64,000 bases of DNA, taken from positions 1 through 64,000 of the forward strand of contig NZ_SNTY01000058.1 of NCBI RefSeq assembly GCF_004377485.1, written 5' to 3'. Each line of letters starts with the position of its first letter. The first letter of the stretch is position 1. This document shows positions 34,498-43,090 of this stretch, one piece after another. The notes below the pieces were generated by a model. The model did no database searches and had not been told where the DNA came from. It was given only the letters and a program-made list of their open reading frames with translations. The position numbers were made by a program, and so were the translations under genes. Source of the DNA: Alkanindiges illinoisensis. GTDB taxonomy: Bacteria; Pseudomonadota; Gammaproteobacteria; Pseudomonadales; Moraxellaceae.

Positions 34498-35745
34498 TTA
34501 AACGATTTCCATCCCATCCAGTTTGGCTACCGTCATCAAGTCCTTGTCACCACGGCCAGACAGACACACAATAATGCTCTGATCGGGGGTCATGGTGGGT
34601 GCCAGCTTGGTCACATAAGCCATCGCATGTGAACTTTCAAGCGCTGGAATAATGCCTTCAATCCGGGTCAGGTCGCGGAAACCACGCAAGGCTTCTTCAT
34701 CACTGATCGGTACATATTCCACACGTTTCATGTCTTTTAGAAAGCTATGCTCAGGGCCGACTCCTGGATAATCAAGACCGGCAGAAATACTATGGGTTTC
34801 AATAATCTGGCCTTCATCATCACTCATTAAATAGGTGCGGTTACCATGCAGCACGCCAACCCGTCCGGCATTAAGTGGCGCAGAATGTTTGCCGCTTTCC
34901 ACTCCAAAACCGGAGGCTTCAACGCCATACATTTTAACTTCTGCATCATTTAGAAATGGATAAAACAAGCCCATTGCATTACTGCCACCGCCTACGCAAG
35001 CCACCAATGCATCCGGCAGCTTGCCAGTCATATCCAAGATCTGCTGACGGGCTTCACGGCCAATAATCGACTGAAAATCACGTACCAGTTGCGGATACGG
35101 ATGCGGCCCGGCTACAGTGCCAATTACATAATAGGTGTTGTCGACATTGGTTACCCAGTCGCGCATGGCTTCATTCATGGCGTCTTTCAGGGTTTTAGAG
35201 CCACTCGTTACCGGCACTACAGTAGCGCCCAGCAAACGCATACGGTATACATTCATGGCCTGACGCTTGACGTCTTCTGCGCCCATGTATACCACACATT
35301 CCATTCCCAGACGCGCGGCAATCGTTGCCGTCGCGACACCATGCTGCCCGGCACCGGTTTCAGCAATAATGCGGTTTTTGCCAGACAGCTTGGCCAGCAA
35401 TGCCTGACCAATGGTGTTATTGACCTTATGTGCGCCCGTGTGATTTAAGTCTTCGCGCTTTAAATAAATCTGTGCGCCACCCAGCTCTTTGGACCAGCGG
35501 GTCGCATGGTACAGCGGACTTGGACGACCCACATAGTACGCCATGTCATGATCAAATTCGCGCAGGAATTCCGGATCATCTTTCATGCGGTTGTAGAGCT
35601 GTTCCAGATCCTGTAACGCTGCCATCAGGGTTTCGGACACAAAGCGGCCACCGAACTTGCCAAAATGGCCATTTTGGTCGGGATAGTTAAAATAGTTAAT
35701 CGGTGCTGTACCATTTGACTCAATGTCATGTAAATCGTTAGCCAC
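34498..35745 (-). CDS. trpB: Tryptophan synthase beta chain
   Basis: This 415-residue PLP enzyme joins indole and serine to tryptophan. The PLP lysine is in [20 protein letters not shown] (about residues 98-117), [18 protein letters not shown] follows, and [17 protein letters not shown] (about 247) is the phosphate-binding loop. [11 protein letters not shown] and LSGRGDKDL mark the C-terminus. The start is GTG at 35745, with AAGGAG six bases before it; the gene overlaps the trpF stop by eight bases. It forms the trpFB operon. Confidence 0.97.
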   Translation of the reverse strand: MANDLHDIESNGTAPINYFNYPDQNGHFGKFGGRFVSETLMAALQDLEQLYNRMKDDPEFLREFDHDMAYYVGRPSPLYHATRWSKELGGAQIYLKREDLNHTGAHKVNNTIGQALLAKLSGKNRIIAETGAGQHGVATATIAARLGMECVVYMGAEDVKRQAMNVYRMRLLGATVVPVTSGSKTLKDAMNEAMRDWVTNVDNTYYVIGTVAGPHPYPQLVRDFQSIIGREARQQILDMTGKLPDALVACVGGGSNAMGLFYPFLNDAEVKMYGVEASGFGVESGKHSAPLNAGRVGVLHGNRTYLMSDDEGQIIETHSISAGLDYPGVGPEHSFLKDMKRVEYVPISDEEALRGFRDLTRIEGIIPALESSHAMAYVTKLAPTMTPDQSIIVCLSGRGDKDLMTVAKLDGMEIV

Positions 35746-36391
35746 GTTGGACTCCTTGCATAAATTTCCGGATCAAGTGATGATCTTTAATACCTTTTTG
35801 GCTTTCTACCCCGCCACTCACATCAACGGCATACGGGCGGGTCTGGGCAATGGCATCTGCGACATTATCGGGATTTAGGCCACCAGCCAGAATGAGTGGC
35901 ACTGCTTGCCCAATAGCCTGCGGCCAGCTATTCCAGTCAAAAGTCTGACCGGTGCCTCCCTTTAACTGTGGGTGCCAAGTGTCCAGCAAAATTCCGCTCG
36001 CTCCGGCTGTTACATACTGTTCAATAAGTTCTGGCATATTACTGTCTGGTTTAACCGCTAAGGCCTTAATCCAGCGGCGGCCTGTGGCCCGACCAATTTC
36101 TGCACACTGGGCCGATGTTTCATCACCATGTAATTGCAAAATATCCAGGGCTACCTGAGACAAAACCTGCTGAATTTCTGACACTGTTGCATTAACAAAC
36201 AAGCCAGCCACTTGCACAAACGGTGTTACTACAGCCAGCAATGCCTGCGCTTTTTGTACACTCACTGCACGGGGGCTGGGCGCATAAAAAACCAGACCAA
36301 TTGCATCTGCGCCCGCTGCCACAGCACATTGCACATCTTCAGCACGGGTTAAACCGCAAATTTTTGTGCGGACTTGCAGCGTGTCAGTCAT
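35738..36391 (-). CDS. trpF: Phosphoribosylanthranilate isomerase
   Basis: This 217-residue TIM-barrel enzyme performs the Amadori rearrangement of phosphoribosylanthranilate in tryptophan synthesis. The catalytic Cys is in [12 protein letters not shown] (about residues 9-20) and the catalytic Asp in [20 protein letters not shown] (about 133-152). [14 protein letters not shown] and [17 protein letters not shown] form the phosphate-binding loops. It is first gene of trpFB and overlaps trpB. I see no leader peptide upstream. Confidence 0.96.
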   Translation of the reverse strand: MTDTLQVRTKICGLTRAEDVQCAVAAGADAIGLVFYAPSPRAVSVQKAQALLAVVTPFVQVAGLFVNATVSEIQQVLSQVALDILQLHGDETSAQCAEIGRATGRRWIKALAVKPDSNMPELIEQYVTAGASGILLDTWHPQLKGGTGQTFDWNSWPQAIGQAVPLILAGGLNPDNVADAIAQTRPYAVDVSGGVESQKGIKDHHLIRKFMQGVQRG

Positions 36392-36528
36392 GGATCACCC
36401 GGTGAAAATAATAAAAATACAAACCAGCAAAAATCAGAATTTACTTGATCCTATTGTAAAGCAATTTGCCCTAAAAGTATGAACTGGCAAAAGTCGAACA
36501 CTGTAAAAAAATCTGCCTAAATAGAAAA

Positions 36529-36583
36529 TGACTGTCAACAACCTTCTTAAAACACCATCGCTTATAAAAATGTTGAACAGTCA
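36529..36583 (-). terminator. Stem-loop after the OsmC gene
   Basis: TGACTGTCAACA (36529-36540) and TGTTGAACAGTCA (36571-36583) pair with one bulge around a 30-base loop, 31 bases after the OsmC stop codon. On the reverse strand it is followed by TTTTC, so it may be an imperfect terminator. Confidence 0.5.
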
Positions 36584-36613
36584 CTTTCCAGATTATTTCA
36601 TGCCTAAGTTTGT

Positions 36614-37048
36614 TCAGCTTGTTGTTAATTTGGCATCCATACTAATTTCTGCATTAAGCAACTTGGATACCGGACAATTTTCCTTGGCATTTTGCGCAAT
36701 ACGATCAAACGTCGCCTGATCCAGCCCGGATGCCACTACCTGAGTATCCAGATGAATCTTGGTAATACCAAAACCCTCGCCCTGTTTTTCAAGGGTAACC
36801 GAAGCCGTAGTATCAATCGAATCTGGTGTAAAACCTTCATTACCCAGCATCATGGAAAATGCCATGGAAAAACAGGCGGCATGCGCAGCACCAATAATTT
36901 CTTCAGGGTTAGTACCTTTTCCACCTTCAAAGCGTGCCTTAAAGCCATAAGGATGTTCTTTCAAGGCACCTGTTTCAGTCGATACTGTACCTTGACCTTC
37001 TTTAATCGAGCCTTCCCAGTGCGCTGAGCCTTTTTTTACAATTGCCAT
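36614..37048 (-). CDS. OsmC-family peroxidase
   Basis: This 144-residue protein of the OsmC/Ohr fold reduces organic peroxides. The two catalytic cysteines are in GAAHAACFSMAFSMML (about residue 60) and AKENCPVSKLLNAEISMD (about 125). The OsmC subgroup is favoured over Ohr by the EGSIKEGQGTVSTETGALK start. The ATG at 37048 has AGGTT before it and is preferred over an in-frame start four codons earlier. It is monocistronic, divergent from the cobalamin riboswitch-btuB unit. Confidence 0.92.
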   Translation of the reverse strand: MAIVKKGSAHWEGSIKEGQGTVSTETGALKEHPYGFKARFEGGKGTNPEEIIGAAHAACFSMAFSMMLGNEGFTPDSIDTTASVTLEKQGEGFGITKIHLDTQVVASGLDQATFDRIAQNAKENCPVSKLLNAEISMDAKLTTS

Positions 37049-37217
37049 GTCCAACCTCATTGTGCAGTAGTAAGAAGTATATTGCTGCTACAGCATACCC
37101 AGCTTTAAGCCATAACTTTATTAATGCTCTGTAAAATTAGCCAGTTGTTTTGCAAGATAATTTTTATAAAAAACTAAAAGATTAAAATAAGACCTAGTGC
37201 ATTTAATCCTTAATAAA

Positions 37218-37246
37218 TTGCAACAAATTGGCAACACTACTATACT
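37218..37246 (+). promoter_or_regulatory. Promoter of the btuB riboswitch transcript
   Basis: TTGCAA (37218-37223) and TATACT (37241-37246) are spaced by exactly 17 bases, a strong sigma-70 match, which predicts transcription starting near 37253, just ahead of the riboswitch. Confidence 0.8.
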
Positions 37247-37261
37247 GCGCGCGCTTTGAGT

Positions 37262-37460
37262 GCCTAACAAGCGTTTGTTTTATCTCAAAAACAAATGGGA
37301 AGCTGGTGAAAATCCAGCACTGCCCCCGCAACAGTATGTGTTTAATGTTCAATGCGCTATCTGGACAATCTCAGATAGCAACCACTGCTTAAGCTTTAAG
37401 TGGGAAGGTTATTGAAAACAGGTCAGCACCGACCCAACACAAGTCTGGATACCGACTCAA
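37262..37460 (+). ncRNA. Cobalamin (adenosylcobalamin) riboswitch
   Basis: The leader before btuB contains the conserved core GGGAAGCTGGTGAAAATCCA (37298-37317) and GCACTGCCCCCGCAACAG (B12 box region, 37317-37334). A variable helix with GCTATCTGGACAATCTCAGATAGC (arms 37362-37369 and 37372-37379 or so) follows, and AAGTCTGGATACC near 37441 closes it. Family knowledge: when cobalamin binds, expression of the downstream uptake gene falls. Limits are approximate. Confidence 0.93.
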
Positions 37461-37515
37461 GGCTTCTTATAACCCCTGACACATTCACGTGGGGTGAATG
37501 TCCTGGAGCACAGCC

Positions 37516-39384
37516 ATGTCCCGTATTTTTGTACCGTCTGCCCTGACGGCAGCCATTCTTTCTGCCAGCGTAGTATCCGCCACCGCCGCGACCACAGTTT
37601 TAGATGGCAATTCGTCGGCATCATTGCCCGTTGTTGTGGTGACTGCCAGCAAGACACCCGAAGCCATTGAACAGGTTCCTGCCCGAATTTCTGTAATTGA
37701 TGAACAAATCATCCAGCAATCTCCTGTTGCAGACCTGCCACACCTGTTGCAACGCGAAGCAGCATTAAACATTGTGCAAACTGGGGGTTATGGCCAGCAA
37801 ACCTCTATCTTTACCCGAGGTACAGAATCTGACCATACCCTGGTTTTAAAAGATGGTGTCCGTACCAACACTGGCTCTATCAGTGCTGCAAATATTAACT
37901 TGTTTGATCTGTCAGATGTTTCACGTATTGAAGTGCTCAAAGGACCAGCTTCTGTACAATATGGTTCTGATGCAATTGGCGGTGTGATTCAGCTTATTAG
38001 TGAAGCTCCTAAGAAACAAAAACTGTTTAGTACGATTGAAGGCGGCGAGCTGGACACCTATAAAGCGATTGTAGGCGCTGATCTGGTACAGGATGACGCC
38101 TATGTGCAGGTTCGTGGGCAACGTCTTGAAACTGCTGGATCGCCAGTAACTGATGCTCCTACTGCTAAAGATGCTGATTATGACCAAAAGGGCTACAGTA
38201 TTAAAGCTGGCATTGATAATGAACAGTTTGGCGCATCTGCTCAGTTGCAGGAAAACAAAGGGAATGTTCGTTATAATCCTTCCTTGTCTGGAAATCAGGA
38301 TTTTCTAAATCGCCTAATTAACTTAAAAGGTAATTATAATATTAGTGCTGATTTTAAAGTTAATGCGCGCTACTCCCAATTCCGTGACGAGCTTAACCAA
38401 AGAACCAGTAAGAGCTTTTTTGATACCGAAACCAATGAAGGTGATCTTTCGGCGCAATGGGATTTTCTGCCTGCCCAAAATCTTTTGTTTGGTGTGACTG
38501 ATCGAAAAACTGAAGTAGACTCTGTCTATTACAACAATAAAGACCTTAAAACAACTGGATATTATTTGCAGCACCAATATCAGGCTGATGGCTTAAGCAC
38601 ACAAGCAGGGGTGCGGGTTGAGGATGACGATAAATACGGTACACATACTGTAGGTCAATTGGCAGGGCGTTTCCAGTTAGCGCCTCAGACCAGTGTTTAT
38701 GCCAACATTGGCAGTGCATTTAAAGCACCCACCGCAAATGAGCTTTATTACTTGTCATCCTATACTTATAATGGTGTTACCTATATCACTCTAGGCAATC
38801 CTGATCTTAAGCCGGAAGAAAGCCTGTCTTATGAACTGGGGATTGACCAGAATATTAAGCAAGGCCTTGATGTTTATCTTTCTGCTTATCAGACCAAAGT
38901 CAAAAATCTGATTGATTATGTCAGTGGCTTTCCTTCTCCAATCTCAACTTATGAGAATGTGAGCAAAGCCAAGTTCACAGGTGGTGAAGCAGGCTTGAAG
39001 TGGAAGCAGGATAACTGGTTTGCCAGTACTGAATATGCCTATGTCAAAGCAGAAAATGAAACCACCCATACCGAACTCACCCGTCGCCCACGCCAGACTG
39101 CCACACTAACAGCAGGTTGGGATAATAATGTATACGGTATCAGTGCCAGTCTAGTGGCTAAAAGCCGTGCTAAAGAATATAGTGCCAACAACCCTACCCC
39201 GGGTTTTATGACTGCCAATCTGAGTGGGTTTTATCAATATAATCCTAATGTTCGCGTGTTTGCCAATATTCAGAATATTGGTGACAACACGTATAAAACT
39301 GCCTTGTACAATGACTTTCCAAGCGCCGAGTATTACATCGCTGGACCACGGCAAGCCACGGCGGGCATCACTTTAAGCTACTAA
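37516..39384 (+). CDS. btuB: TonB-dependent vitamin B12 receptor BtuB
   Basis: This 622-residue outer-membrane receptor takes up cobalamin with TonB energy. A signal peptide (FVPSALTAAILSASVVSATAA) is followed by a TonB-box-like VVVVTASKTPEAI and the plug domain (QVPARISVIDEQII; RGTESDHTLVLKDGVRTNTG; IEVLKGPASVQYGSDAIGG). A 22-strand barrel follows with KPEESLSYELGID and a C-terminal aromatic strand. GGAG at 37505-37508 lies seven bases before the ATG at 37516, which is chosen over 37498. The riboswitch directly upstream confirms the B12 substrate. It is followed by the adenosyltransferase gene. Confidence 0.94.
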   Translation: MSRIFVPSALTAAILSASVVSATAATTVLDGNSSASLPVVVVTASKTPEAIEQVPARISVIDEQIIQQSPVADLPHLLQREAALNIVQTGGYGQQTSIFTRGTESDHTLVLKDGVRTNTGSISAANINLFDLSDVSRIEVLKGPASVQYGSDAIGGVIQLISEAPKKQKLFSTIEGGELDTYKAIVGADLVQDDAYVQVRGQRLETAGSPVTDAPTAKDADYDQKGYSIKAGIDNEQFGASAQLQENKGNVRYNPSLSGNQDFLNRLINLKGNYNISADFKVNARYSQFRDELNQRTSKSFFDTETNEGDLSAQWDFLPAQNLLFGVTDRKTEVDSVYYNNKDLKTTGYYLQHQYQADGLSTQAGVRVEDDDKYGTHTVGQLAGRFQLAPQTSVYANIGSAFKAPTANELYYLSSYTYNGVTYITLGNPDLKPEESLSYELGIDQNIKQGLDVYLSAYQTKVKNLIDYVSGFPSPISTYENVSKAKFTGGEAGLKWKQDNWFASTEYAYVKAENETTHTELTRRPRQTATLTAGWDNNVYGISASLVAKSRAKEYSANNPTPGFMTANLSGFYQYNPNVRVFANIQNIGDNTYKTALYNDFPSAEYYIAGPRQATAGITLSY

Positions 39385-39455
39385 ATCTTTGTATTGCCAT
39401 TTATCTGTAAGGAAGCATGGCCGTATAACGATAAAAAATAATAAACCCCATTTAT

Positions 39456-39492
39456 GGGCAATTCACTAGACATCAAGCGAATTGCCCTTTTT
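39456..39492 (+). terminator. Terminator after btuB
   Basis: GGGCAATTC (39456-39464) and GAATTGCCC (39479-39487) pair fully around a 14-base loop, followed by TTTTT. The adenosyltransferase gene beyond it may therefore have its own promoter or depend on read-through. Confidence 0.85.
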
Positions 39493-39528
39493 AATTGAAC
39501 CTTACTCAGCATAGAGATTAATCTAGCC

Positions 39529-40095
39529 ATGGGACATCGGTTAAGCAAGATTTACACAAAAACAGGCGATGACGGCAGCACTGGTCTTGGTGATGGCAGC
39601 CGTGTACCCAAGGATGACTTAAGAGTTGAAGCCTATGGCACGGTGGATGAACTCAACAGTTTTGTCGGTGTGCTGCGGGCACAGCTTAATGTTGTAAGCT
39701 CTCCCCTGCCACATGATCTGGATAGCCAGTTAAGTCGCATCCAGCATGAACTGTTTGATCTGGGCGGCGAACTGTGCATTCCCAATTTTATTCTGGTCAA
39801 GGAACAAAGCATCCAGCATCTTGAACAGGAAATTGATCGCATGAATGAAGCCTTGCCGATGCTCAAAGACTTTATTTTGCCAGCAGGTTCACTGGCGGTA
39901 TCGTATGCCCATGCTGCGCGCAGTATTTGTCGGCGTGCCGAACGCCATGTATATAGCCTAAGCCAGCGCGATGCCAATATTTCCCCGTTTGCCTTACAAT
40001 ATTTAAATCGCCTGTCCGACTGGTTGTTTGTGGCTGCCCGTCACATTAGTCGTGAAGATGGCGGTACGGAAGTATTATGGATTAAGAGTGAATAG
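39529..40095 (+). CDS. Cob(I)alamin adenosyltransferase, PduO type
   Basis: This 188-residue enzyme moves the adenosyl group of ATP to cob(I)alamin, making coenzyme B12. The ATP-binding N-terminus is LSKIYTKTGDDGSTGLGDGS, and VEAYGTVDELNSFVGVLRA (about residues 33-51) and the LFDLGGELC block follow. The C-terminal block ICRRAERHVYSLSQRDAN (about 129-146) and YLNRLSDWLFVAAR are typical. It sits after btuB and its terminator, so B12 uptake and activation are neighbours. Its TAG stop lies inside the first bases of the 99-bp repeat. Confidence 0.95.
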   Translation: MGHRLSKIYTKTGDDGSTGLGDGSRVPKDDLRVEAYGTVDELNSFVGVLRAQLNVVSSPLPHDLDSQLSRIQHELFDLGGELCIPNFILVKEQSIQHLEQEIDRMNEALPMLKDFILPAGSLAVSYAHAARSICRRAERHVYSLSQRDANISPFALQYLNRLSDWLFVAARHISREDGGTEVLWIKSE

Positions 40096-40189
40096 ATCTC
40101 TTGCATAAGTCTGGTTTCGACAAGCTCAACCAACGCTGCCTGAGCCTGTCGAAGGCGAGTTGGTACAACTTATGAAAGAAGTCTAATAA
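40091..40189 (+). repeat. 99-bp MITE-like element, copy 2
   Basis: This is the inverted twin of 23028-23126, identical by direct reading. Outer arms are AGATCTCTTGCATAAGT (40094-40110) and ACTTATGAAAGAAGTCT (40168-40184), 14 of 17 paired. The inner dyad is TTCGACAAGCTCA (40116-40128) against TGAGCCTGTCGAA (40141-40153), 12 of 13 paired. The inner part resembles the widespread TTCGACAGGCTCA-type intergenic repeats. It begins at the stop codon of the adenosyltransferase gene. Confidence 0.85.
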
Positions 40190-40300
40190 ACAAATTTAGC
40201 CTATTGTTATGCTTTAAGCTGTTTTTCATGATCACTGCTAACTTTTAAGGCACACTGCGGTCATTAAATTGATATTGTCATACGGATCGTAAGGATAAAT

Positions 40301-41032
40301 ATGCGCTTGATTGGTCATCGCGGGGCACGTAACGAAGCACCGGAAAACACCCTGGGCGGGTTTAAGCACATCATTGCACTTGGACTCAAAGCAGTGGAAT
40401 TTGATGTGCGCTTGTTACAGGATCAGCAACTTGCAGTCATCCACGATGATAACTTTTTGCGCACTACCGGACTTGACCAAACCATTGCCATGACCAGCAG
40501 TTACCAGCTGGCGCATACGGACAACCGGGTGGGCTGGGATCACTGGCCACAGGCAGAGCCAACGCCGCTGCTGGCTGAAGTACTGGACTTGATTCGCCAT
40601 TTTGAACATATCGAAGTAGAAATCAAGGCAGTCAATGATGAGCAACAAGCCCAGCTCATAGCCAGTAAACTGCATCAGGTTCTGGAAGGCTGGCAGGATC
40701 GTGTAACCTTTACCTCATTTGATCTTAAAGTACTGGAAGCTTTTAAAAGCCTAAATTCCAGTTTTCAGCGTGGCTTACTGGTGGAATTGCCCTTAGGTGA
40801 TGCCATTATTCCGATTGCCAAACAGCTCGGTTGCCAGCGCATTGGCCTGCGGGACAGCTTCGCCACACAGGATTTAATTGAAAAAATCCGTTTTGAACAA
40901 CTGCTGTGTAGTGTCTGGACGGTCAATAACGTAGAGCGTGCCCGGCAACTGGCCAGCTGGAAAATTGACGGGCTGATTACTGATGTACCGAGTCAAATGC
41001 TGGCCGCGAACATTGAAGGCTGCTTTCTATAG
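40301..41032 (+). CDS. Glycerophosphodiester phosphodiesterase (GDPD)
   Basis: This 243-residue cytosolic enzyme of the UgpQ type hydrolyses glycerophosphodiesters to glycerol-3-phosphate and an alcohol. The active-site start is IGHRGARNEAPENTLGGF (residues 4-21), with VEFDVRLLQDQQLAVIHDDN (about 32-51) carrying the metal-binding Glu and Asp. IEVEIKA (about 107) and the C-terminal WTVNNVERARQL and DGLITDVP are also conserved. There is no signal peptide, which favours the cytosolic form. Confidence 0.94.
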   Translation: MRLIGHRGARNEAPENTLGGFKHIIALGLKAVEFDVRLLQDQQLAVIHDDNFLRTTGLDQTIAMTSSYQLAHTDNRVGWDHWPQAEPTPLLAEVLDLIRHFEHIEVEIKAVNDEQQAQLIASKLHQVLEGWQDRVTFTSFDLKVLEAFKSLNSSFQRGLLVELPLGDAIIPIAKQLGCQRIGLRDSFATQDLIEKIRFEQLLCSVWTVNNVERARQLASWKIDGLITDVPSQMLAANIEGCFL

Positions 41033-41054
41033 CATTTTTCTATAAAATTTTTGT

Positions 41055-41633
41055 CTATTGGCCTGCACGTGCTGTCATCAGCAAAGCACCGTTCTGGTCG
41101 TATAAATACAGCATATTTTGCTGCAACTGATAACGGGTTACCCGCCCCAACACATCCATAATCTCGGCTTCCTGTGCCAGGGCATCCTCACAGGCCATAT
41201 GCCCGGCCAGCGCCTGAATTTTAAGGGCTTGTGGTTCAGCAATCTGGTAGTTGCCCGTTAAGGCATTGCAGCCTGTAGAACCAGAAATCGTTTTTGCAGC
41301 GGATTGCAAAAACAGGTATGGGCGATTAATAAATGGCTGGGGATTCTTACTGTTAATAGACACCAAATCCCACCTAAAGTCGGTCAAGCCGGGAATACCT
41401 GCATTCTTAACTGCAAGCGGACGGTAAGCTGTGGTACTGGCAGTAGACTGATGTGATGTTGATCTTGGGGTGGCGGCAGTTGAAGTGCTGATTTTTTGAG
41501 TTACAATTTTTTGTGTGGATGTTGACTGACACGCTGTAATTGCTAAGCTACTGCTTAATAAGACAAGTTTTAGCCACCCTAATCTGGTCGGACAATCTAA
41601 CGCTGTTACCTGTTGCTGTAATGGGTTAGACAT
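41055..41633 (-). CDS. META-domain lipoprotein
   Basis: This 192-residue protein carries a lipoprotein signal (LVLLSSSLAITAC; lipobox Cys at about residue 35) after a slightly long N-terminus, so a downstream start is possible. A Ser/Thr-rich linker leads to a META domain (about 88-185: FRWDLVSINSK, FLQSAAKTISGSTGCNALTG, ALAGHMACEDALAQEAEIMD). META/HslJ-like proteins sit in the envelope and are linked with stress or antibiotic tolerance in E. coli; the exact function here is unknown. It is convergent with the GDPD gene. Confidence 0.88.
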   Translation of the reverse strand: MSNPLQQQVTALDCPTRLGWLKLVLLSSSLAITACQSTSTQKIVTQKISTSTAATPRSTSHQSTASTTAYRPLAVKNAGIPGLTDFRWDLVSINSKNPQPFINRPYLFLQSAAKTISGSTGCNALTGNYQIAEPQALKIQALAGHMACEDALAQEAEIMDVLGRVTRYQLQQNMLYLYDQNGALLMTARAGQ

Positions 41634-41712
41634 ATCATCTCCTTTTCAATAATTTTCAATGGGTTAAATCGTTAAATCCGACTTGCCGAAAAATTCAGCC
41701 GATTGGTATTGT

Positions 41713-41746
41713 TTGACTAGTGAACATCTGTTCGCCATGTTATGAT
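41713..41746 (+). promoter_or_regulatory. Desaturase promoter region with GAACA-TC-TGTTC palindrome
   Basis: A perfect palindrome GAACATCTGTTC (41722-41733), within AGTGAACATCTGTTCGCCAT, lies between a TTGACT (41713) and a TATGAT (41741) box. The spacing is 22 bases, so these may not be partners. The form resembles the operator of the TetR-type desaturase regulator DesT of Pseudomonas; that is an inference from memory. No regulator gene is adjacent. Confidence 0.5.
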
Positions 41747-41844
41747 GGCGATAAACCGCGCACTAAATACGTCGATTATAGTGAGCTGTCATTTCCTGCC
41801 TTGTATTCCCCTCTTATCTGTTTTGTTGCGGAGCTTTATTGGAC

Positions 41845-43023
41845 ATGAATTCCTCTCCTGCTCGTCCTCCCATTAACTGGCCTGCAGTGATTGTGTTGCT
41901 GGGTACGCCACTGGCCGCCTTGATTTTAATTCCGTGGTATGCCTGGAATCATGATTTTTCAATGGCCGCGTGGATCAGCTTTCTGGTATTTTTTGCGTGG
42001 AGTGGCCTTGGCATTACTGCTGGCTACCATCGCCTGTGGGCACACCGTGCCTATGAAGCCGCATGGCCGGTTCGTTTTGTATTAATGCTGGGTGGCACCT
42101 TAGCCATTCAAAATACAATCCTGTTCTGGGCATCAGGCCATCGTACCCATCATCGCCATGTGGATCATGTTGATAAAGACCCGTATTCAGCCAAGCGTGG
42201 ATTCTGGTACTCACACATCGGCTGGATGCTGCGCGATTATTCCAGCGGTACACCAGATTATAAAAATGCGCCTGACCTGTTAAAAGACAAAATGGTGATG
42301 TTTCAGCATCGCTATTATACTCCTATGGTGATCCTGACCAATATTGGCTTTCCAGTTGCACTGGGCCTGATGGTTGGCGACCTCTGGGGCGTGGTACTGC
42401 TGGCTGGACTGTTGCGCCTGATTGCCAATCACCACGTGACTTTCTTTATCAATTCACTGTGCCATATGTTTGGCAGCCAGCCCTATACCGATGAAAACAC
42501 AGCCCGTGACAATTTCTGGCTGGCGCTGTTTACCTGGGGTGAGGGTTATCACAACTTCCATCATATTTTCCAGTATGACTATCGCAACGGCGTAAAATGG
42601 TGGCAGTTTGACCCTACCAAATGGCTGATTTTAAGCCTGTCCAAAGTTGGCCTGACCCGCAATTTAAAGCGTATCCCGGCGTTTACCATTCGCAAGGCAG
42701 AAGTTGCCATGAAGTTTAAGCGTGCTGAAAAACACCTTGAAACCTATGGCCACGACATGCATGAGGATATTGTGCACATGCGCCAGAAGATTGCTCAGGA
42801 ATATGAAGCCTTTAGCGCTACCTTAAACGACTGGGCAAAGCTCAAGGAACAAAGCATTGAAGCCAAAAAGGCTGCTGTTGCTGAACGAATCCAGCAGGTG
42901 GACTTGCGTCTGAAAATGGAATTCCAGCTGGTTGAGCAACGCATGCATGAACATAGTGCCCGCATGGAAACCATGATGCTGAATCTAAAACGCTATGTCC
43001 GTCGCCAGACCAATCCGGTTTAA
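41845..43023 (+). CDS. Acyl-CoA/fatty acid delta-9-type desaturase
   Basis: This 392-residue inner-membrane di-iron enzyme introduces a double bond in acyl chains. The His boxes are HRLWAH (about residue 62), HRTHHRH (about 99) and EGYHNFHH (about 232), with NHHVTFFINSLCH between. Four membrane helices lie around them. The last 100 or so residues form a charged, probably coiled-coil helix (KRAEKHLETYGHDMHEDIVH to LKRYVRRQ) that most desaturases of this class have in shorter form. TTG at 41839 is also in frame; the ATG at 41845 is chosen. A palindromic site lies upstream and a terminator downstream. Confidence 0.93.
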   Translation: MNSSPARPPINWPAVIVLLGTPLAALILIPWYAWNHDFSMAAWISFLVFFAWSGLGITAGYHRLWAHRAYEAAWPVRFVLMLGGTLAIQNTILFWASGHRTHHRHVDHVDKDPYSAKRGFWYSHIGWMLRDYSSGTPDYKNAPDLLKDKMVMFQHRYYTPMVILTNIGFPVALGLMVGDLWGVVLLAGLLRLIANHHVTFFINSLCHMFGSQPYTDENTARDNFWLALFTWGEGYHNFHHIFQYDYRNGVKWWQFDPTKWLILSLSKVGLTRNLKRIPAFTIRKAEVAMKFKRAEKHLETYGHDMHEDIVHMRQKIAQEYEAFSATLNDWAKLKEQSIEAKKAAVAERIQQVDLRLKMEFQLVEQRMHEHSARMETMMLNLKRYVRRQTNPV

Positions 43024-43054
43024 GCACTGGATCGAATGATTAATGCTTTACAAT

Positions 43055-43077
43055 AATCCCGCTTCGGCGGGATTTTT
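43055..43077. terminator. Terminator after the desaturase gene
   Basis: AATCCCG and CGGGATT pair around a CTTCGG-type tetraloop region and are followed by TTT. It separates the desaturase from the convergent DUF1304 gene. Confidence 0.92.
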
Positions 43078-43090
43078 ACTTTGCTAGTGC

